Assembly: GCF_000429445.1 (NCBI RefSeq)
Contig: NZ_AUBW01000014.1
Span: 82,983-146,982 of the forward strand
Reading direction: 5' to 3'
DNA length: 64,000 nucleotides
DNA from: Algoriphagus terrigena DSM 22685
Lineage (GTDB): Bacteria; Bacteroidota; Bacteroidia; Cytophagales; Cyclobacteriaceae
Shown: one piece after another, positions 60,610 through 64,000 of the stretch
Layout of the letters: every line of letters begins with the position of its first letter
Position numbering within the stretch: position 1 is the first letter of the stretch
Notes under the pieces: generated by a model
Told to the model about the DNA's origin: nothing
The model's input: the letters and a program-made list of their open reading frames with translations, nothing else
Databases searched by the model: none
Made by a program: the position numbers and the translations under genes

Positions 60610-63126
60610 GTGGAAAGTCTTTTTGGAGACCAGGATTTTTTGGATAAAGGCGGAAACAATTTCGCAGATATCATCCTGCCCGTCCCGATTCCCAAGATGT
60701 TTACCTATAAAATTCCACCGCTTCTGAAGCCCCAGATTCAGATTGGCGCGCGGGTAATCGTCCAGTTTGGCAAGAAGAAAGTCCTCACAGGCATCATCGG
60801 GAAGGTGCACAACAAGCCGCCGCAGGCGTATGAAGCCAAGCCCATTCTGGATATTTTGGACATTCAACCGAGCGTCAATCCGCTCCAAATCCGCTTTTGG
60901 GTGTGGATGGCGGAGTACTATTGCTGCCACATCGGCGAGGTGATGCATGCGGCTCTACCTTCGGGATTGCGGCTATCGAGCGAAAGCAAGATCCAGCTCA
61001 ACCCTAATTTTGACCGGGAAACGAGTAAATACCCGCTCGATATCCGGGAGGAAAAGATCCTGGAGGCGCTGGAAAACACGGAGGAGATCAGCTACGAAGA
61101 CTGCGAAAAAATCCTCGGGGTAAAGACAATTCACCCAATCCTCAAAAGTCTGGTAGCGAAGGAGGCCATCCTGATTTTTGAGAAAGTTCAGGAGAAATAC
61201 ACGCCGAAGGTCGAGACGAGAATCAGGCTAACGAAAGAGATTTCGGAAAGCAAATCTGCTTTGGAAGCGCTCTTTGAAGCCGTCTCCGGCAAACCCAAAC
61301 AAGAATCCATCCTGCTAAAATACCTTCGGGATGTGCCGGTTTTTCAAAAGCCAAAACTGAACGAAAAAGGAGTGGACAAAGCCACGCTTTTGGAGGAAGG
61401 CGACTCCGAAAGTTCGCTCAAGACGCTGATCAAAAATGGAGTTTTCGAATCCTTTAAGGTCGTCGTGAACAGGCTGGCAGAGGAGGAACCGGAACGAGCG
61501 GCTTCCGAACTTTCACCCACGCAACAAACAGCGCTGGAGGACATCAAGACTCACTTTGAGACCAAACAAACCGTCTTACTTCATGGTGTGACAGGCAGCG
61601 GCAAGACCGAAATCTACATTAAACTCATCCAAGAAGTACTGGAGAGCGAGTCACAGGTCTTGATGCTGCTGCCCGAGATCGCCCTGACGACGCAGATCGT
61701 CAGCCGGCTCAAACAGGTGTTTGGTTCGCAGATGGGCGTCTACCATTCCAAGTATTCCGACAACGAGCGGGTCGAAGTTTGGAATGGCGTTTTGAGCGGA
61801 CGGTTTTCATTTGTCGTTGGCGTGAGATCGTCCATCTTCCTGCCTTTTGACAGCCTCGGATTGATCATCGTGGATGAAGAGCACGAGCCGAGCTACAAGC
61901 AATTTGACCCCGCGCCGCGGTTTCATGCCCGGGATGCGGCTACGATGCTGGCGTACTTTCACCAAGCGCGCACGCTTTTGGGGTCGGCGACGCCTTCTTT
62001 TGAGACCTACTACAATGCCACACAGGGCAAATTTGGCTACACCGAAATCAATCACCGCTTTGGTAATGCCAGCATGCCGGAATATCATCTCGCGGATCTT
62101 TCGGCCGATCGTAAGAAAAACCTGCTCAAGCTGGATTCCACTCGCCTGATGCGCGAAAAGATCCAAGCCGCTCTGGATAAGCAAGAGCAGGTGCTGATCT
62201 TCCAAAACCGCCGCGGCTACTCCCCTTACATTCAGTGCGAGGATTGTGGCTGGACGGGCCAGTGTGTGCAGTGCGACGTCAGCCTTACCTATCACCAGTT
62301 CGCGGAAGAAATGCGCTGTCACTATTGCGGATATAAGGAAAAAGTACCCCAATCCTGTCCCGCTTGCGGAAGCACCCAACTGACCACGATGGGCATGGGT
62401 ACGGAGCGGATCGAGGAGTCCTTGAGTTTGCTTTTTCCCGAAGCCCGAATGGGAAGGATGGATCTCGACACAACCCGCAATAAATATGGATACCAGCGAC
62501 TGCTGGATGAGTTTGGAGCCGGGCAGATCGACATCTTAGTCGGGACTCAGATGATCACCAAGGGGCTGGACTTTGGAAAGGTGACCGTTGTCGGGATTTG
62601 GGACGGTGATCGGATTTTGAATTTTCCGGATTTTCGGGCCGGAGAAAGAGCCTATCAGCAGATCACCCAAGTGGCAGGTCGGGCAGGCCGAAGAGAAATC
62701 CAGGGTCAGGTGGTCATCCAAACGAGGAATACTGAAAACGAGCTTTTCGAAAAGGTGATCAAAGGCGATTATTTTGAATTTTTCCGCCAGGAAATGTTTG
62801 ACCGGAAGAAGTTCTACTATCCTCCCTACGTGAAGTTGGTAAAGATCGTGACCAGACACGCGGTGTTCGATGTCGCCGAAAAAGCCGCACATGCTTTACA
62901 CCGGGAGATGGCAACCATCCAGGCAAAAAAGATCGTTCTTGGTCCGGAAAAAGGAATTATTGCCCGCATCAAGAATCAATACCAGTTTGAAAGTATGATC
63001 AAGCTGGACCGGTCTGGAAACACACAGATGACGTTCAAGGAAAGCTTGGGGAAAATCCTGGAAGAACTTCAGTCCCGGCCTGAGTTTCGATCCGTGAGGT
63101 GGGTGGTGGATGTGGATCCTTCTTAA
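60610..63126 (+). CDS. priA: Primosomal replication-restart helicase PriA
   Basis: This 838-residue protein starts with GTG 5 bases after the previous gene. It has the 3'-binding domain (VPIPKMFTYKIPP), a Walker A in LLHGVTGSGKTEIYIKL and the DEEH box in LIIVDEEHEPSYKQFDP. Paired zinc sites follow (CEDCGWTGQCVQC, CHYCGYKEKVPQSCPAC), then helicase motifs GMGTERIEE, LVGTQMITKGLDF and QVAGRAGR. PriA reloads the replisome at stalled forks. All key motifs are intact, and the long middle insertion is typical for Bacteroidota. Confidence 0.96.
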   Translation: MESLFGDQDFLDKGGNNFADIILPVPIPKMFTYKIPPLLKPQIQIGARVIVQFGKKKVLTGIIGKVHNKPPQAYEAKPILDILDIQPSVNPLQIRFWVWMAEYYCCHIGEVMHAALPSGLRLSSESKIQLNPNFDRETSKYPLDIREEKILEALENTEEISYEDCEKILGVKTIHPILKSLVAKEAILIFEKVQEKYTPKVETRIRLTKEISESKSALEALFEAVSGKPKQESILLKYLRDVPVFQKPKLNEKGVDKATLLEEGDSESSLKTLIKNGVFESFKVVVNRLAEEEPERAASELSPTQQTALEDIKTHFETKQTVLLHGVTGSGKTEIYIKLIQEVLESESQVLMLLPEIALTTQIVSRLKQVFGSQMGVYHSKYSDNERVEVWNGVLSGRFSFVVGVRSSIFLPFDSLGLIIVDEEHEPSYKQFDPAPRFHARDAATMLAYFHQARTLLGSATPSFETYYNATQGKFGYTEINHRFGNASMPEYHLADLSADRKKNLLKLDSTRLMREKIQAALDKQEQVLIFQNRRGYSPYIQCEDCGWTGQCVQCDVSLTYHQFAEEMRCHYCGYKEKVPQSCPACGSTQLTTMGMGTERIEESLSLLFPEARMGRMDLDTTRNKYGYQRLLDEFGAGQIDILVGTQMITKGLDFGKVTVVGIWDGDRILNFPDFRAGERAYQQITQVAGRAGRREIQGQVVIQTRNTENELFEKVIKGDYFEFFRQEMFDRKKFYYPPYVKLVKIVTRHAVFDVAEKAAHALHREMATIQAKKIVLGPEKGIIARIKNQYQFESMIKLDRSGNTQMTFKESLGKILEELQSRPEFRSVRWVVDVDPS

Positions 63127-63138
63127 GAAGACACCGCT

Positions 63139-63161
63139 CCTCGGAATTTCCAATTCCGAGG
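63139..63161 (+). terminator. Hairpin after priA, probable terminator
   Basis: A perfect 10-bp hairpin CCTCGGAATT-TCC-AATTCCGAGG (63139-63148, 63152-63161) lies 13 bases after the stop; the following T-run is weak (ACGTTTCG). Confidence 0.65.
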
Positions 63162-63317
63162 ACGTTTCGTAGGATTTAAAATCCCAAAATAAAGAATCAC
63201 AAATCCCAGATTAGAACTTCTGGAAGATTCTGACTTCAAGAGAATCAACCGAAAGTCAGCCTTTTAATTCACTTGAAATTCATTTTATACGTATAATTGA
63301 ATATTCATGCGTATCCT

Positions 63318-63590
63318 ATGAAAAAGAAGCTGAACATTACCATCGAAGAAAAGATGCTTGAGAAGATTAAACAATATGCCGAATCTCAGGACAGGAGCGT
63401 CTCTGATTTGGTTCAGGACCATTTCCAGTCTCTCCTCCAGTCTCCAACTACCCTCCCCAACGGGTTGACGCTGGTGGAATACATGAAGTCTTTGCCCAAA
63501 TCAAAAGTGGAATTTCCTGCGGACTACGACTGGAAAGAGGAATACTATAAAGCGAAAGCCAAAAAATGGGGCCATGAGGATCTTCTTTGA
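63318..63590 (+). CDS. DUF6364-like antitoxin
   Basis: The 90-residue protein starts at ATG 63318; an in-frame TTG at 63297 is unlikely. The N-terminal ribbon-helix-helix is KKKLNITIEEKMLEKIKQYA and RSVSDLVQDHFQSLLQS. The C-terminal FPADYDWKEEYYKAKAKKWG is a typical toxin-binding tail. In DUF6364 systems the antitoxin is followed by a PIN-domain RNase toxin starting MRIFFDTN. Here only the first residues of such a start remain, overlapping the antitoxin end, next to an ISL3 insertion. The antitoxin is therefore orphaned. Confidence 0.8.
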   Translation: MKKKLNITIEEKMLEKIKQYAESQDRSVSDLVQDHFQSLLQSPTTLPNGLTLVEYMKSLPKSKVEFPADYDWKEEYYKAKAKKWGHEDLL

Positions 63591-63648
63591 TATTCAATGT
63601 GATCTTGGATTTTGGCTACTAAAAAAGAAAAAGGCCCTTATTTATTTC
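63574..63648 (+). pseudogene. Remnant of a PIN-domain toxin gene
   Basis: An ATG at 63574, 17 bases inside the antitoxin gene, opens MRIFFD, identical to the start of many VapC/PIN toxins where the catalytic Asp is the sixth residue. After that the frame diverges (IQCDLGFWLLKKKK) and runs into the ISL3 end at about 63649, stopping at 63678. Truncation by the IS is the simplest reading, but six residues are little evidence. Confidence 0.5.
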
Positions 63649-64000
63649 GGTTCTACCCTTAAGTTAGTGAGGATATAAGTTTAGGCCTCCATGGAAGAAT
63701 AAAATAGCGCTTCTAAAGTTGGCGAATGTTCGATAGCCTTTTCCCACTGTTTTGAGTTCCTGTATTTTACCGTTTAGGCGTTCGGCCATTGCATTGTTTA
63801 GGTTGGTGAGTAATGCATTGACCACTCCGGAAACATGCCTGTTAAACATCTCTACGACCTTGTCTATTTCTTTGATTTTTCTTTGAGTCGCATCGGTACT
63901 CCATCGGTTAAACAACAGTCTGGCGAAAAGCTTTCCTACACTGAACAACTCCTTGAAGTTTTCCCGCACCTGCCAGGCTTTGCTCACCTCATAGTTGGCA
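63649..64000 (-). mobile_element. ISL3-family insertion sequence, right part
   Basis: The element seems to begin at GGTTCTACCC (63649), the terminal sequence type of Bacteroidota ISL3 elements, 15 bases before the transposase stop. The other end lies beyond the window. Confidence 0.75.
63664..63999 (-). CDS. ISL3-family transposase, C-terminal part
   Basis: The visible 111 residues form the C-terminal end of the DDE transposase. KAWQVRENFKELFSVGK, VVEMFNRHVSGVVNAL, NLNNAMAERLNGKIQELKTV and the closing FANFRSAILFFHGGLNLYPH include the NA-AERLNG-I catalytic Glu block. The frame is open to the window edge without a start codon, so most of the protein is outside. It reads leftward, opposite to the antitoxin gene it probably disrupted. 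Confidence 0.92.
   Translation of the reverse strand, partial: ANYEVSKAWQVRENFKELFSVGKLFARLLFNRWSTDATQRKIKEIDKVVEMFNRHVSGVVNALLTNLNNAMAERLNGKIQELKTVGKGYRTFANFRSAILFFHGGLNLYPH

Overview
The window looks like a chromosome segment of a Bacteroidota bacterium, most likely a Cytophagales (Algoriphagus/Cyclobacteriaceae-like) species. The basis is two SusC/SusD pairs, GSCFA, DUF1835 and DUF6520 proteins, a K+-dependent type membrane pyrophosphatase, TAnnTTTG-type -7 promoter elements, and Bacteroidota-type mobilization and tyrosine-integrase genes. Genus and species are inference. No CRISPR array or rRNA gene was seen; one tRNA-Pro(GGG) is present.

Layout. 1-9.7 kb looks like ordinary chromosome: the end of a LytS-type kinase/response-regulator pair, a MauE-like membrane protein, a small secreted DUF6520 protein, and a TlpA-like/SusC/SusD operon reading leftward. 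About 10.1-42.7 kb is an AT-richer accessory island ending beside tRNA-Pro. It carries the backbone of a mobilizable integrative element: tyrosine integrase, excisionase-like HTH, two small paralogous proteins, MobC, HUH relaxase, VirD4/TraG coupling protein and ArdC. Between backbone genes sit cargo modules that look like conflict systems: three tandem XRE regulators followed by a DUF4258/YgiT-type toxin-antitoxin pair; a PD-(D/E)XK-like protein, an HNH_5 protein and an ApeA-like HEPN protein; a proteasome-like Ntn hydrolase; a four-gene sensor-kinase/receiver/unknown/N6-adenine methyltransferase operon; a ubiquitin-like conjugation operon (metallo-beta-lactamase, E2-E1-JAB fusion, membrane protein) preceded by an overlooked 48-residue ORF; and a stand-alone winged-helix plus PD-(D/E)XK nuclease. 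42.8-64 kb is again chromosome: hppA, a second SusC/SusD pair, a D-Ala-D-Ala carboxypeptidase, an S9 peptidase, an ECF sigma factor with a membrane partner, GSCFA, a DUF255 thioredoxin-like protein and priA. It ends with an antitoxin whose toxin seems destroyed by an ISL3 element.

The most notable points are these. (1) The ubiquitin-like operon has a small first ORF ending in a glycine-rich tail, and all three internal gene junctions use the same 8-base ATGNNTAR start/stop overlap. (2) The MORC/histidine-kinase, receiver and methyltransferase genes form one tightly coupled operon. (3) Three cargo modules are each bracketed by diverged direct repeats of element DNA, which suggests a shared way of gaining or exchanging cargo. 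(4) Two highly structured non-coding RNA candidates have recognisable transcription signals.
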